This document shows positions 41,811 through 50,320 of a stretch of DNA of 64,000 nucleotides, in pieces. Source of the stretch: JBQTHD01 sp052390275 (lineage in GTDB: Bacteria > Actinomycetota > Acidimicrobiia > Acidimicrobiales > AC-14); the NCBI GenBank assembly GCA_052390275.1, contig JBQTHD010000027.1, positions 1 to 64,000 on the forward strand, written 5' to 3'. Position numbers and translations under genes: made by a program. Every line of letters starts with the position of its first letter. Position 1 is the first letter of the stretch. The notes under the pieces were generated by a model that saw only the letters and a program-made list of their open reading frames with translations, made no database searches and had not been told where the DNA came from.

Positions 41811-41816
41811 GACGGC

Positions 41817-42980
41817 GTGTTGCGCTACCTGACCGCCGGCGAATCTCACGGGAAGGCGCTGGTGGTCATCGTCGAGGGTCTTCCGGCCGGCCTTGGGGTG
41901 ACCGTCGAGGAGGTGGCATCGGAACTGGCTCGCCGTCGGTTGGGTTACGGGCGGGGGCCTCGCATGCGCTTCGAGGCCGATGAACTCACCCTGGTGGGCG
42001 GGGTGCGCCACGGTCGGACCCTCGGATCCCCGGTGGCCATCGAGATCGCCAACTCCGAGTGGCCGAAGTGGACCGAGGAGATGGATCCGGCGCCAGGCAA
42101 AACGCTCAAGCCACTGACCCGGCCCCGCCCCGGCCACGCCGATCTGCCTGGCATGCAGAAGTACGGCTTCGACGATGCGCGAGACGTACTGGAGCGGGCG
42201 TCGGCCCGGGAGACCGCCGCTCGGGTGGCGGCCGGATCCCTGGCCAAAGCCCTGTTGGCACAGGTGGGCGTCTCCATCCTTTCCCACGTTGTGGCCATGG
42301 GTCCGGCCGCCACCAAGTCCACCGATCGACCCGGCCCCGCGGACTTGGGCTCCATCGACTCCTCTCCGGTCCGCTGCTTCGACGCCGCAGCGGAGGCGGC
42401 GATGATCGCTGAGATCAAGGATGCGGCCCGGGAGGGGGACTCCCTGGGGGGCGTGGCCGAGATCCTGGCCTATGGACTGCCCGTGGGCCTGGGTAGCCAC
42501 GTCCACTGGGACCGCCGTCTGGACGCCCAGTTGGCTGCGGCGTTGATGAGTATCCCGGCGGTCAAAGGGGTGGAGATCGGCGACGGCTTCGAGGTGGCGG
42601 CCCGCCGGGGATCCGCCGCCCACGACGAGATCCTGTGGGATGGCGACGAGCCACCGGGACGGTACCGCCGACCCACCGCCCGGGCCGGGGGAATCGAGGG
42701 GGGTATGTCCAACGGCGAGGTTCTCATCGCCCGAGCGGCCATGAAGCCCTTGGCCACCCTCAACCGCCCGGTGATCCGCACCGTTGACGTGGTCACCAAA
42801 GCCGAGGGGGTTTCCTTCAAGGAGCGGACCGACGTGACAGCGGTTCCGGCCATGGGCGTAGTGGCCGAGACCATGGTGGCCCTGGTGCTGGCCGCCGAGG
42901 CGCTCCGGAAGTTCGGCGGGGACACGGTGGCCGAGATGGTCCGCAACCATGGGGCCTACCTCGGGGCGCTGGCACCGTGA
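41817..42980 (+). CDS. aroC: Chorismate synthase
   Basis: 387 residues, the usual length. LRYLTAGESHGKALVVIVEG at the N terminus, RPRPGHADLPGMQKYGFDD, RASARETAARVAAG and GGIEGGMSNGE are the family signatures. Converts EPSP to chorismate with reduced FMN. GTG 41817 follows a TAGGCT box. The stop opens the next bridge mini-ORF (GTGA). Confidence 0.97.
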   Translation: MLRYLTAGESHGKALVVIVEGLPAGLGVTVEEVASELARRRLGYGRGPRMRFEADELTLVGGVRHGRTLGSPVAIEIANSEWPKWTEEMDPAPGKTLKPLTRPRPGHADLPGMQKYGFDDARDVLERASARETAARVAAGSLAKALLAQVGVSILSHVVAMGPAATKSTDRPGPADLGSIDSSPVRCFDAAAEAAMIAEIKDAAREGDSLGGVAEILAYGLPVGLGSHVHWDRRLDAQLAAALMSIPAVKGVEIGDGFEVAARRGSAAHDEILWDGDEPPGRYRRPTARAGGIEGGMSNGEVLIARAAMKPLATLNRPVIRTVDVVTKAEGVSFKERTDVTAVPAMGVVAETMVALVLAAEALRKFGGDTVAEMVRNHGAYLGALAP

Positions 42981-43021
42981 ACAGCAAGGCGGCGATGGTT
43001 GTGGTCAGGGCGCTGGCTTGA
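42977..43021 (+). CDS. Bridge mini-ORF, 14 aa, aroC to aroKB
   Basis: GTG 42977 overlaps the aroC stop (GTGA), encodes MNSKAAMVVVRALA, and stops at 43019-43021 overlapping TTG 43018 of the kinase-synthase gene (TTGA). Confidence 0.4.
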   Translation: MNSKAAMVVVRALA

Positions 43022-44748
43022 TTCGCCCTCCGGTCATCGTCCTGGTGGGAATGATGGGAACGGGAAAAACCACCGTGGCCCGCCTGGTGGCCGAGCGTTG
43101 GGGGGGCGAGATCCTCGACAGCGACGCCTGGATCACAAAACAGACCGGGCGCAGCGTGCGCGAGATCTGGGAGACCGACGGGGTCGAGGCTTTCCGGTCA
43201 CTCGAAACCCAGGCGCTGGCCGCCGGCCTGGCCCTGCCCGCCCCGGCGGTGGTGGCCGCTGCCGGCGGGGTGGTCCTGGACCGGGCCAACCGCAACCGCC
43301 TGGCTGGCCATCACCCGGTGATCTGGTTGCGGGCCGAGGTCGAGACCCTGGTCGACCGCCTGTGGGATGACCGCCAGGCCGCCTCCGCCGGGGCCTCACA
43401 CGAGACCGCCGGCGGGCACCGGCCTCTGCTGGAAGCGGCCGACAAGGACGAACTCCGCTCCCGCCTGGCCAGCCTTGACGCCCAGCGGCGGCCCCTTTAT
43501 GACCAGGTGGCGGACCGGGTTATCGAAGTGGATGGTCGCGATCCCGCCGAGGTGGCCCAGCTGGTGCTGAGCGCAACCGCCTGCGGCGGACCGTTTCCCG
43601 AAGCCGACTCGGGCTGGACGGTTGGCAGGCCTTACCGAAGCGTCGCCGTGGGCCTTGGGGAGCGGGCCTACGAGGTGTTGGTTGGTTCCGGCGTTCGGTG
43701 CCGACTGGCCGGGCTGATCCCCGACCGGGCCCAGCGCGCCGTGGTGGTGACCCAGGCGGGGATTGACGTGGCCGTTGAAACCGGCATCACACAACGGGTG
43801 GTGGTATTGCCGCCGGGAGAAGCGGCCAAGACGCTGGCCAACGTCGAGAGCGTCTGTCGGGATTTCGCAGAGTTCGGTCTGACGCGGGCCGACGTGGTGG
43901 TGGCCGTCGGTGGGGGAGTCGTCACCGACACCGCCGGGTTCGCCGCCGCCATTTACCACCGGGGGGTGGACCTGATCACCGTCCCCACCACGTTGTTGGG
44001 CATGGTCGACGCTGCTATCGGGGGCAAGACCGGCGTCAATCTGCCGGAGGGAAAGAACCTTATTGGGGCCTTCTGGCAGCCCCGAGCCGTAATCTGCGAC
44101 ACCGCCGTCCTGAGCCGCCTGCCCGATCGTGAGATGCGCAGCGGCCGCGGAGAAATGGCCAAGTACGCCTTTTTGGGGGTCCCGAACCTGGCCACCATGA
44201 GCCTGGAGGAGGCGGTGGCGGCCTGCGTGGCGGCCAAGGCCCGGGCGGTGGAGGCTGACGAGCGCGATGACGGGGCCGGCCGCCGGGCCCTGCTCAACTA
44301 TGGCCACACCCTGGCGCACGCCCTCGAAACCGCCGGCGCCTACGACCTTCGCCACGGGGAGGCGGTGGCAACCGGACTGGTCTTCGCTGCCCGCTTGGCC
44401 CGCCGGCTGGGCCGGATCGACGATGAGCGGGTGGCCGAACATCAGGCGGTGGTGGCCGGCTACCGGCTTCCCACCCGGCTTCCGGCCGGAGCCGACCCGG
44501 CCCGGTTGCTGGCATTGATGGGCCGGGACAAAAAGGCCCTGGGTGCGGGACTCACTTTCGTCCTCGACGGGCCGGCCGGGCCCGAGGTGGTGGCCGGGGT
44601 CGCCCCCGAAGCAGTTCTGGCCATCCTGGGCGAGATGGCCACCCCGGGCGAGATGGCCACCCCGGGCGAGAAGGCCGGCGCCACCGGAGAAGAGGTCGAC
44701 TACTCCGCTCTGGTCAAGGGCAGTACGTCTTCCCGGGTGCAAGCGTGA
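43018..44748 (+). CDS. aroKB: Shikimate kinase / 3-dehydroquinate synthase fusion (AroK-AroB)
   Basis: 576 residues from TTG 43018. AroK part (about 1-180): VGMMGTGKTTVARLVAERW (P-loop), DSDAWITKQTG, AAAGGVVLD and the lid Arg region HRPLLEAADKDELRSRL. AroB part (about 205-550): VVAVGGGVVTDTAGFAAAIY, TTLLGMVDAAIGGKTGVN, LPEGKNLIGAFWQP and NYGHTLAHALE. It carries out steps 2 and 5 of the shikimate pathway. The two are usually separate neighbours in actinobacteria. No stop or start lies between them. The tail has a duplicated GEMATP hexapeptide (18-bp repeat). Confidence 0.93.
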   Translation: MIRPPVIVLVGMMGTGKTTVARLVAERWGGEILDSDAWITKQTGRSVREIWETDGVEAFRSLETQALAAGLALPAPAVVAAAGGVVLDRANRNRLAGHHPVIWLRAEVETLVDRLWDDRQAASAGASHETAGGHRPLLEAADKDELRSRLASLDAQRRPLYDQVADRVIEVDGRDPAEVAQLVLSATACGGPFPEADSGWTVGRPYRSVAVGLGERAYEVLVGSGVRCRLAGLIPDRAQRAVVVTQAGIDVAVETGITQRVVVLPPGEAAKTLANVESVCRDFAEFGLTRADVVVAVGGGVVTDTAGFAAAIYHRGVDLITVPTTLLGMVDAAIGGKTGVNLPEGKNLIGAFWQPRAVICDTAVLSRLPDREMRSGRGEMAKYAFLGVPNLATMSLEEAVAACVAAKARAVEADERDDGAGRRALLNYGHTLAHALETAGAYDLRHGEAVATGLVFAARLARRLGRIDDERVAEHQAVVAGYRLPTRLPAGADPARLLALMGRDKKALGAGLTFVLDGPAGPEVVAGVAPEAVLAILGEMATPGEMATPGEKAGATGEEVDYSALVKGSTSSRVQA

Positions 44749-45197
44749 ACGCAGACGCACAGCCGCCTCTGATCCTGGTGTTGTCGGGAGTCAACCTCAA
44801 CCTCCTGGGGACGCGGGAGCCCGAGATCTACGGGACGGACACGTTGGAAGACCACGTGGCCCGGGCTCGCGGCTGCGCCAACGAGGCGGGCCTGGCCCTG
44901 GAGCACCTCCAGTCCAATGCGGAGGTCGACCTAGTGGAGGCCATCCACTCCGCCCGAGGACGGGCTGCGGCCATCATCATCAACCCGGGAGCCTTCACCC
45001 ACTACGCATGGTCGCTACACGATGCCCTGGCCTGCTTCGAGGGCCCGGTCATCGAGGTGCACCTCTCCAACCCGAACGCCCGCGAACCGTGGCGACACAC
45101 CTCGGTGGTTTCCCCGGTGGCCACCGGCACCATCAGCGGGCTGGGTGCCCTCGTGTACGAACTGGCGGTGTCGGCCGTGGCAAGGTTGCTCCCGTGA
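44745..45197 (+). CDS. aroQ: Type II 3-dehydroquinate dehydratase
   Basis: 150 residues. SGVNLNLLGTREPEIYG (Val replaces the Pro of the usual GPNLN; the catalytic loop Arg and Tyr are kept), LQSNAEVDLVEAIHSA, INPGAFTHYAWSLHDAL and EVHLSNPNAREPWRH with the catalytic His. Forms 3-dehydroshikimate. GTG 44745 overlaps the aroKB stop, and its own stop opens a 56-codon bridge ORF. Confidence 0.93.
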   Translation: MNADAQPPLILVLSGVNLNLLGTREPEIYGTDTLEDHVARARGCANEAGLALEHLQSNAEVDLVEAIHSARGRAAAIIINPGAFTHYAWSLHDALACFEGPVIEVHLSNPNAREPWRHTSVVSPVATGTISGLGALVYELAVSAVARLLP

Positions 45198-45364
45198 ATC
45201 CCCCGATCGTCAACCTCGGTCGCCCTGGTGTTTTGACCATGAGCGCTTACCAGCGTGGCCCATTCCAAGAGGGTCGCTCAGAAGCGTCGCAAGCAAGGCC
45301 GCAGGACGAAGCTTCTCCCTCTGAGCGAGTCACGATCGGTCGCCACCAGGAAGGCACTCGATGA
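45194..45364 (+). CDS. Bridge mini-ORF, 56 aa, aroQ to M24 peptidase
   Basis: GTG 45194 overlaps the aroQ stop (GTGA). The 56-residue frame (opens VNPPIVNLGRPGVL, polar and Glu/Arg/Ser-rich later) ends at TGA 45362-45364, overlapping ATG 45361 (ATGA). It is the longest bridge ORF and fills a 163-bp gap precisely. No domain seen. May be a genuine small protein. Confidence 0.4.
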   Translation: MNPPIVNLGRPGVLTMSAYQRGPFQEGRSEASQARPQDEASPSERVTIGRHQEGTR

Positions 45365-46503
45365 TTGATTCGACACCAAGTTCGCTGGCTCCCATGGACG
45401 TGGCCGGCCGTATCGGTCGCCTGCGGGCCCGCCTGGCTGAGGCCGCAACCGAGGGTGAGCCGCCGGCCGAGGCGATCCTGGTTACCCGGCTGGTCAACAT
45501 CCGCTATCTGACCGGCTTCACCGGGTCCGCCGGTCTGCTCCTGGTCCTTCCCGACGATGCACTTTTGGTGACCGACGGCCGTTACCGGGATCAGTCCGCC
45601 GCCGAGGTGGCAGCGACAGGGGCGGCGGTCCGGGTGGAGATAGCCCTGACCGGCAAAGCCCACAGGGACCTCGTTACCGAGGCGGCCGCGGGGCTGAGTC
45701 TTTTGGCTCTGGAGGCGGCTGACGTCACCTGGGCAGCCCAGCGCCGTTACGCCTCGGACTGGTTCGCCGATGCCGAACTGGTTCCCACCACCGGGCTCAT
45801 CGAGAAGTTGCGCCAGGTCAAAGATGCCGGTGAGGTGGACCGGATGGCAGCGGCCGCCGCCATTGCCGACCGGGCCCTGGCCGAGGTTCGGCCCCAGTTG
45901 GCCGATCGACCGACCGAGGCTGACATCGCCTTGGCGTTGGACATGGCCATGCGCCGGGGCGGGGCGCAGGGTTCGTCGTTCGAGACCATCGTCGCTTCCG
46001 GGCCCAACGGGGCCAAGCCCCACGCCCGGCCCGGCTCCCGGCGGATAGAGGCGGGAGAACTGGTGGTCATCGACTTCGGTGCCCTGGTCGACGGTTACTG
46101 CTCGGACATGACCCGGACCCTGTGCGTGGGGGAGCCGTCGTCGGCCATCCGCGCCCGAATGGTCGAGGTGGTCCGGGCCAGCCAGGCCGCCGGGCTGGCT
46201 GCAGTCCGAGCAGGGGTCACCACCAAAGAGGTCGACGCCGCCTGCCGGGAGATAATCGCTGAAGCCGGATGGGCCGACGCCTTCCTGCACGGCACCGGAC
46301 ATGGCGTTGGCTTGGAGATTCACGAGGATCCCCGGGTGGCCTCCACCTCCGACGCGGTTCTGGCCGCGGGCGAGGTGGTGACGGTCGAACCCGGCGTGTA
46401 CCTGCCGGAGGTGGGTGGAGTACGTATTGAAGACACTGTCCTGGTCACCGCCGAGGGATGTCGGATCCTGACCAACGCTCCCAAAGAACTGGTGGTGGCA
46501 TGA
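45361..46503 (+). CDS. Xaa-Pro peptidase family protein (M24B)
   Basis: 380 residues. Creatinase-type N-domain (ILVTRLVNIRYLTGFTGSAG) and a pita-bread catalytic domain with all metal ligands: VVIDFGALVDGYCSDMTRT (two Asp), LHGTGHGVGLEIHEDPRV (His), EVVTVEPGVYLPEVGGVRIED (two Glu). Cleaves Xaa-Pro bonds using Mn or Co. The gene just upstream of efp is an M24 peptidase in many bacteria. Overlaps efp by 4 bp. Confidence 0.9.
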   Translation: MIDSTPSSLAPMDVAGRIGRLRARLAEAATEGEPPAEAILVTRLVNIRYLTGFTGSAGLLLVLPDDALLVTDGRYRDQSAAEVAATGAAVRVEIALTGKAHRDLVTEAAAGLSLLALEAADVTWAAQRRYASDWFADAELVPTTGLIEKLRQVKDAGEVDRMAAAAAIADRALAEVRPQLADRPTEADIALALDMAMRRGGAQGSSFETIVASGPNGAKPHARPGSRRIEAGELVVIDFGALVDGYCSDMTRTLCVGEPSSAIRARMVEVVRASQAAGLAAVRAGVTTKEVDAACREIIAEAGWADAFLHGTGHGVGLEIHEDPRVASTSDAVLAAGEVVTVEPGVYLPEVGGVRIEDTVLVTAEGCRILTNAPKELVVA

Positions 46504-47060
46504 ACGTTTCAACCAACGACCTGCGCAACGGCATGGCCCTGAACCTTCCTGAGGGGTTGTTTACCGTGGTGGAGTTCCAACACGTCAAGCCGGGCAAGGG
46601 TGGTGCCTTCGTCCGCACCAAACTCAAGAACGTCCGCACCGGGGCGGTGCTGGATCGGACCTATCGAGCCGATGAGAAACTCGACCAGGCCGTGATCGAC
46701 AAACGGGAGATGCAGTTCCTGTATCGGGAAGGAACCGCCTACGTGTTTATGGATTCGGTCAGCTTCGACCAGATGAACGTGCCGCCCGAAGCCCTTGGTC
46801 CCGCCGGCAACTTCCTGGTGGAGTCCGACACCGCGGTGCTCGGAGTGTGCAACGACGAGGTGGTTCTGGTGGAGTTGCCGGCCGCGGTGGAGTTGACGGT
46901 GGCCGAAACCGAGCCCGGACTCCAAGGTGACCGGGTGTCCGGCGCACGTAAGCCGGCCACCTTGGAGACAGGGTTGGTCCTGCAGGTTCCCCTCTTCGTG
47001 AACCCCGGCGATCGGGTGAAGGTGGACACCCGGTCGGGCGACTACCTGACCCGGGCCTAG
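46500..47060 (+). CDS. efp: Translation elongation factor P
   Basis: 186 residues from ATG 46500 (ATGA overlap). N-terminal KOW-like domain with VVEFQHVKPGKGGAFVRTKL, whose tip KPGKGGA carries the Lys that is modified in many bacteria. OB domains follow, with the C-terminal signature LQVPLFVNPGDRVKVDTRSG. Rescues ribosomes stalled at polyproline, relevant to the many Pro-rich proteins here. Confidence 0.97.
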   Translation: MNVSTNDLRNGMALNLPEGLFTVVEFQHVKPGKGGAFVRTKLKNVRTGAVLDRTYRADEKLDQAVIDKREMQFLYREGTAYVFMDSVSFDQMNVPPEALGPAGNFLVESDTAVLGVCNDEVVLVELPAAVELTVAETEPGLQGDRVSGARKPATLETGLVLQVPLFVNPGDRVKVDTRSGDYLTRA

Positions 47061-47085
47061 TACCGGCTACCGGGATCATTCGTCT

Positions 47086-47493
47086 TTGACCACCTTGGCC
47101 GCCGGCCGCCGCCAGGCCCGCGAGAGGGCTCTGGAGATTCTCTACGAGGCCGACGCCAAGGCGTGTAGTCCAGCGGACGTGCTGGCCGGCCTGGTGATAC
47201 CCCCGGCGCCCTATGCCGCCGACCTGGTCAGTGGGGTGGCCGAGCACGGGTCGGAGATCGACGACTGGATCCTCCGTCAATCCAGGGACTGGGCCCCGGA
47301 GCGGATGGCAGCGGTGGACCGGGCCCTGTTGCGAATCGCCATCTTTGAACTCATCCACCGTCCGGACGTGCCCACCGGAGCGGTGATGGCCGAGGCGGTG
47401 GAGATGGCCCAGATTTTCTCCACCGACGACTCGGCCCGGTTCGTCAACGGCCTCCTGGCCGCGGTGGCCGCCCAGGTTCGCCCGGCCGCCTGA
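47086..47493 (+). CDS. nusB: Transcription antitermination factor NusB
   Basis: 135 residues of the all-helical NusB fold: GRRQARERALEILYEADAKA, RDWAPERMAAVDRALLRIAIFEL and FVNGLLAAVA. Binds boxA RNA with NusE for rRNA antitermination. TTG 47086 lies 25 bp after efp. Last gene of the aro-efp-nusB run. Confidence 0.93.
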   Translation: MTTLAAGRRQARERALEILYEADAKACSPADVLAGLVIPPAPYAADLVSGVAEHGSEIDDWILRQSRDWAPERMAAVDRALLRIAIFELIHRPDVPTGAVMAEAVEMAQIFSTDDSARFVNGLLAAVAAQVRPAA

Positions 47494-47882
47494 CATGGCG
47501 GGTGCGCCAGAGGGCGGCGTCGCCTGGGCCCCGGGACCCCGCCGCTACGAGAGAGTTAATCGATAGAGCGTTGACATTTGGCGCATATGGCGCGAAGGTT
47601 CACTTAGTTCCAGCGCTGGTTACCCGTTCCGGACATCCGTCGAAGGAGGTCATGGCATGGCGAACACTATGTGTGAAGGCAGCGACGGAGAAGATCCGCC
47701 TGACCGGGTTCGGTAAAGCCGGCCGGTCGTAGCCGCCTGGAACTCATTGCGGCCGCCCAGCAGGTCCCCTAAGTCAAACCTGTCACGTCATCGACGGGAG
47801 AACTAAGGCCGGAACCTCTGCGACAGGTGGTCTCAACCTCCATAACCCCAGCAACAGCTGCATCCGGGTATCACACTCAAAT
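47494..47882 (+). other. Long 3' region after nusB, possible small RNA or leader
   Basis: About 390 bp before a terminator. It contains ttgaca (47574-47579), a consensus ribosome site (see the 19-codon ORF) and an inverted pair acctgtc / gacaggt about 40 bp apart (near 47782 and 47822). Less GC-rich than the genes around it. No tRNA, tmRNA, RNase P or SRP RNA landmark seen. Could be a UTR or an uncharacterised structured RNA. Confidence 0.35.
47657..47716 (+). CDS. 19-aa mini-ORF with consensus ribosome site
   Basis: ATG 47657 lies six bases after aaggaggt, the best Shine-Dalgarno sequence I noticed in the window. It encodes MANTMCEGSDGEDPPDRVR and stops at TAA. An overlapping frame (ATG 47652, MAWRTLCVKAATEKIRL...) ends at a TAG near 47730, but its ribosome site would be one base away. 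Function unknown. It may be a leader peptide or small acidic peptide. Confidence 0.4.
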   Translation: MANTMCEGSDGEDPPDRVR

Positions 47883-47912
47883 AGCGCCCCTCTTGGGGGC
47901 GCTCTTTGATTT
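47883..47912 (+). terminator. Intrinsic terminator after the nusB region
   Basis: agcgcccc / ggggcgct, a perfect 8-bp stem with loop tcttg (47883-47903), followed by ctttgattt. Ends the rightward aro-nusB transcript before the convergent minus-strand genes. Confidence 0.8.
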
Positions 47913-47967
47913 GGTGCACGTGCAGTGAGTAGGAGGCTGGCGCGACCGCTCCGCGGACTCGGGCTGG

Positions 47968-48399
47968 TCAGGAGGCCGGCGGACGCCGGCGGTAGCGCCT
48001 AATCAGGACGCCGACCAAGACGATCCAAACCACTGCCAGTACGACCGCGAGGTTGGCGGCGTAGTTGTGGGGGAGGGAACTGGGGTTTCCCGACGCACGT
48101 CCATAGCCGCGCACCAGGGGGTAGCTGTAGAGGATGAGGCTGCCGCAGACAACCAGACCGGCCTGAACGGTGGCCCGGGCCCAACCGGGAACGGTGCGGG
48201 TGATTATCACCCCCAACCCGATAAGGGTCGGGACTCCGATCAGGTCGTTGAGAACGAGTCCGCCGACCAAGAACCGCAGAAGCAGGGTCGGGCGGGTGGC
48301 TTCGGCGTGTATCAACAGGCCCCGGAGACCAATGGCGGCGATCACCCCGCCCAGGCCGACCCCGATCCAGAGTCGACGCCCGGCCGATGTCGCCCCCAT
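47968..48399 (-). CDS. Small membrane protein of unknown function
   Basis: 143 residues from ATG 48399 with four predicted helices (LWIGVGLGGVIAAIGLRGLLI; FLVGGLVLNDLIGVPTLIGLGVII; VQAGLVVCGSLILYSY; LAVVLAVVWIVLVGVLI) and a basic C terminus. The ATG overlaps the oxidoreductase stop by one base (TGATG), so it may be a membrane partner of that enzyme. Confidence 0.65.
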   Translation of the reverse strand: MGATSAGRRLWIGVGLGGVIAAIGLRGLLIHAEATRPTLLLRFLVGGLVLNDLIGVPTLIGLGVIITRTVPGWARATVQAGLVVCGSLILYSYPLVRGYGRASGNPSSLPHNYAANLAVVLAVVWIVLVGVLIRRYRRRPPAS

Positions 48400-49649
48400 C
48401 AGATGACCACCAACTTGGTGACCCACTTGGTCTGGAGGACCCCGGGCCGGTTGGGGGCCACCAGTCGGCAGGGGAATCCGTGGTCGATATCGAGGACCTC
48501 ACCGTCGAGATGGGTCGCCAACAAGGTGTTGGAGGCAGCGGCCTGGCCGGGGTTGAGGGTGGAACTGCGAAAGCCTCCCTGGGGCTCGAGCGACTCGACC
48601 ACCACCGTTCGCCCGGCCTCGGCCCCGGCTTCGTCCAACAGATCCGCCACCCGGATACCGCGCCACTGGGCTGAATAGCTCCAACCCTCGACGCAGGCAA
48701 TAGAGAGGACCTCGGTGGCATCGGCCCGGCGGCGGAGGTCGTCGAGGTCCAGGGTCAAAGGTCGGGCCACCCTGCCCTCCACCACCAGGCGGTAGTCCTG
48801 GTCCCGGGCCAACTCGACCACCCCGGCGGCGGCCGCCGACCGGTTCACCGGGCGGCCCTGGGGTCCGAACTTGGGATCCCGGGGGGCCAGGAGGGCCAGG
48901 CGGCGGAGGGGGGCGAAGGTCTGGCCCACCGTGGTCACGGTCAGGGTCACCGAGGCGGCGGCCACCGACCACAAAAACCCTCGGCGCGAGAGGCGTTCGC
49001 CGGGGACGCCAACAGGGGTGGAGTCGTCGGATGGTTCCCGCTCATGGGAGGCGCCAAGATGAGGATCGGCGTCGGCCAGCGACGGTCGGCGCGATGGCCG
49101 GGTCAGGGTTCGCCGGGTCGTGCGCCACTGGAAGGCCATGTGGGCCACCATCGCCCCGATGGTGATCCAGGCCACCCAGTAGTGGCTGGCGGTGAAGGAG
49201 AACCGCCACGGATACCACTGGGCGATGTTGGCCACGCCCGAGAAGGTGAGCCATATTCCTCCTGCCACCAGGGGCAGGAGCCCAATCCGTTCGAACAGGC
49301 CCCGAACGCCGATGAAGGCCGGCCGCGACACCAGCCGAGGCCACACCAGCCACAACTTGGCCACCAGCACCGGAAGCGAGGCGATGCCGGTCGCGATGTG
49401 GAGGCCCTGGGTGAAGCGGTAGAGACCGGATGGCCGGGTGGGGATGGGTAGCCAACTGATGGGGTTCTGCTGCAGGTGGGAGTAGAGACCGGTGAAGAAG
49501 CAGGTGAAGAACAAGATGCCGAGTGAGGCTCCCAGAATCGACGCCAGGCGCTCGTCGCGCAGCGGGGACCGATAGGCGCCCTGGCGCAGAGGCAGGTGGG
49601 GATGGGTGGTCAGGCTCTTCAAACCCGCCGCCCTGGCCGGACGGGTCAT
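48399..49649 (-). CDS. Membrane-anchored molybdopterin oxidoreductase (sulfite-oxidase fold)
   Basis: 416 residues from ATG 49649 (ATGA overlap). The N-terminal half has four helices with His residues (LHIATGIASLPVLVAKLWLV; SHYWVAWITIGAMVAHMAFQW) that could bind heme, resembling small cytochrome b units. After a linker comes an internal twin-arginine-like sequence, SRRGFLWSVAAASVTLTV. The molybdopterin domain follows with IACVEGWSYSAQWRG, whose Cys is the Mo ligand, and HGFPCRLVAPNRPGV. Likely an extracytoplasmic molybdoenzyme with its own membrane redox module. Substrate unknown. Confidence 0.82.
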   Translation of the reverse strand: MTRPARAAGLKSLTTHPHLPLRQGAYRSPLRDERLASILGASLGILFFTCFFTGLYSHLQQNPISWLPIPTRPSGLYRFTQGLHIATGIASLPVLVAKLWLVWPRLVSRPAFIGVRGLFERIGLLPLVAGGIWLTFSGVANIAQWYPWRFSFTASHYWVAWITIGAMVAHMAFQWRTTRRTLTRPSRRPSLADADPHLGASHEREPSDDSTPVGVPGERLSRRGFLWSVAAASVTLTVTTVGQTFAPLRRLALLAPRDPKFGPQGRPVNRSAAAAGVVELARDQDYRLVVEGRVARPLTLDLDDLRRRADATEVLSIACVEGWSYSAQWRGIRVADLLDEAGAEAGRTVVVESLEPQGGFRSSTLNPGQAAASNTLLATHLDGEVLDIDHGFPCRLVAPNRPGVLQTKWVTKLVVI

Positions 49650-50320
49650 GTGCTCTCCGGCCTCCTGCACAGCGCGAACCAGCGGCCGGAGGGCATCTGA
49701 TCCAGTCGCAGCAGATCGAGTCTGCCGCGGCGGGCAAGGGCGCCCACGTCTGTGGCGCTGACCTGGGCCCAGGGAAAGGCCGTACCCCGGAGGCCGGCCG
49801 CCTCCACCTGTGCGGTCACCCTGCGCGTGGCGGTGCCCGGGGGAGCCACCTCGGCCGAGAGCAACCCTCCGGGCATCAAAAGATCATGGCACCGGGCCAG
49901 TAGGCGGCGGGGATTGCCGCCGATCCCCAGGTTGCCGTCGAACAACAGGGCCGCCGCCCAGCGACCTTCCCCGGGCAGGGGGTCGAAGAGGTCGCGCTCG
50001 AGTACCGCAGCCCCGCGTCGGCGGGCCAGGGCCACCGCTACCGCCGAAGAATCGACCCCGAGAGCGGGCTTCGCCCGGCCGGCCAGATAAGTGACTAGGC
50101 GGCCCGGCCCGCAACCGAGGTCGATCACCGGCCCGGGGAGGGAATCGAGCAGGGACGCCTCCTCCGCGTCGGCCACCCCCATCCATCGCTCGACCTCCAG
50201 ATCCACCGACCAGTCCTGCCCGCTGGGGTCCTCCGCCAGGACCAGCCGCGACGACTCCGCCCTCGTGGGGCGCTCACCCACCGGGTCGCGGGCCTGTACG
50301 AGCGGGGCGGTGGCGGGCAC
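49646..50320 (-). CDS. SAM-dependent methyltransferase (class I)
   Basis: 224 residues. The SAM-binding loop VIDLGCGPGRLVTYLA (about 65-80) is followed by the acidic end of beta2 (GVDSSAVAV) and a FDGNLGIGGNPRRLL segment, with MPGGLLSAEV as the post-motif III strand. Substrate unknown. GTG 50320. First gene of a minus-strand operon with the oxidoreductase and membrane protein, divergent from the response regulator. Confidence 0.82.
   Translation of the reverse strand: MPATAPLVQARDPVGERPTRAESSRLVLAEDPSGQDWSVDLEVERWMGVADAEEASLLDSLPGPVIDLGCGPGRLVTYLAGRAKPALGVDSSAVAVALARRRGAAVLERDLFDPLPGEGRWAAALLFDGNLGIGGNPRRLLARCHDLLMPGGLLSAEVAPPGTATRRVTAQVEAAGLRGTAFPWAQVSATDVGALARRGRLDLLRLDQMPSGRWFALCRRPEST

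Noticed and set aside
47502..47732. 76-codon plus-strand gene after nusB
   Set aside because: Its likely internal ATG (47652) is one base from the ribosome site, while the 19-codon frame has ideal spacing. Kept as an alternative only.
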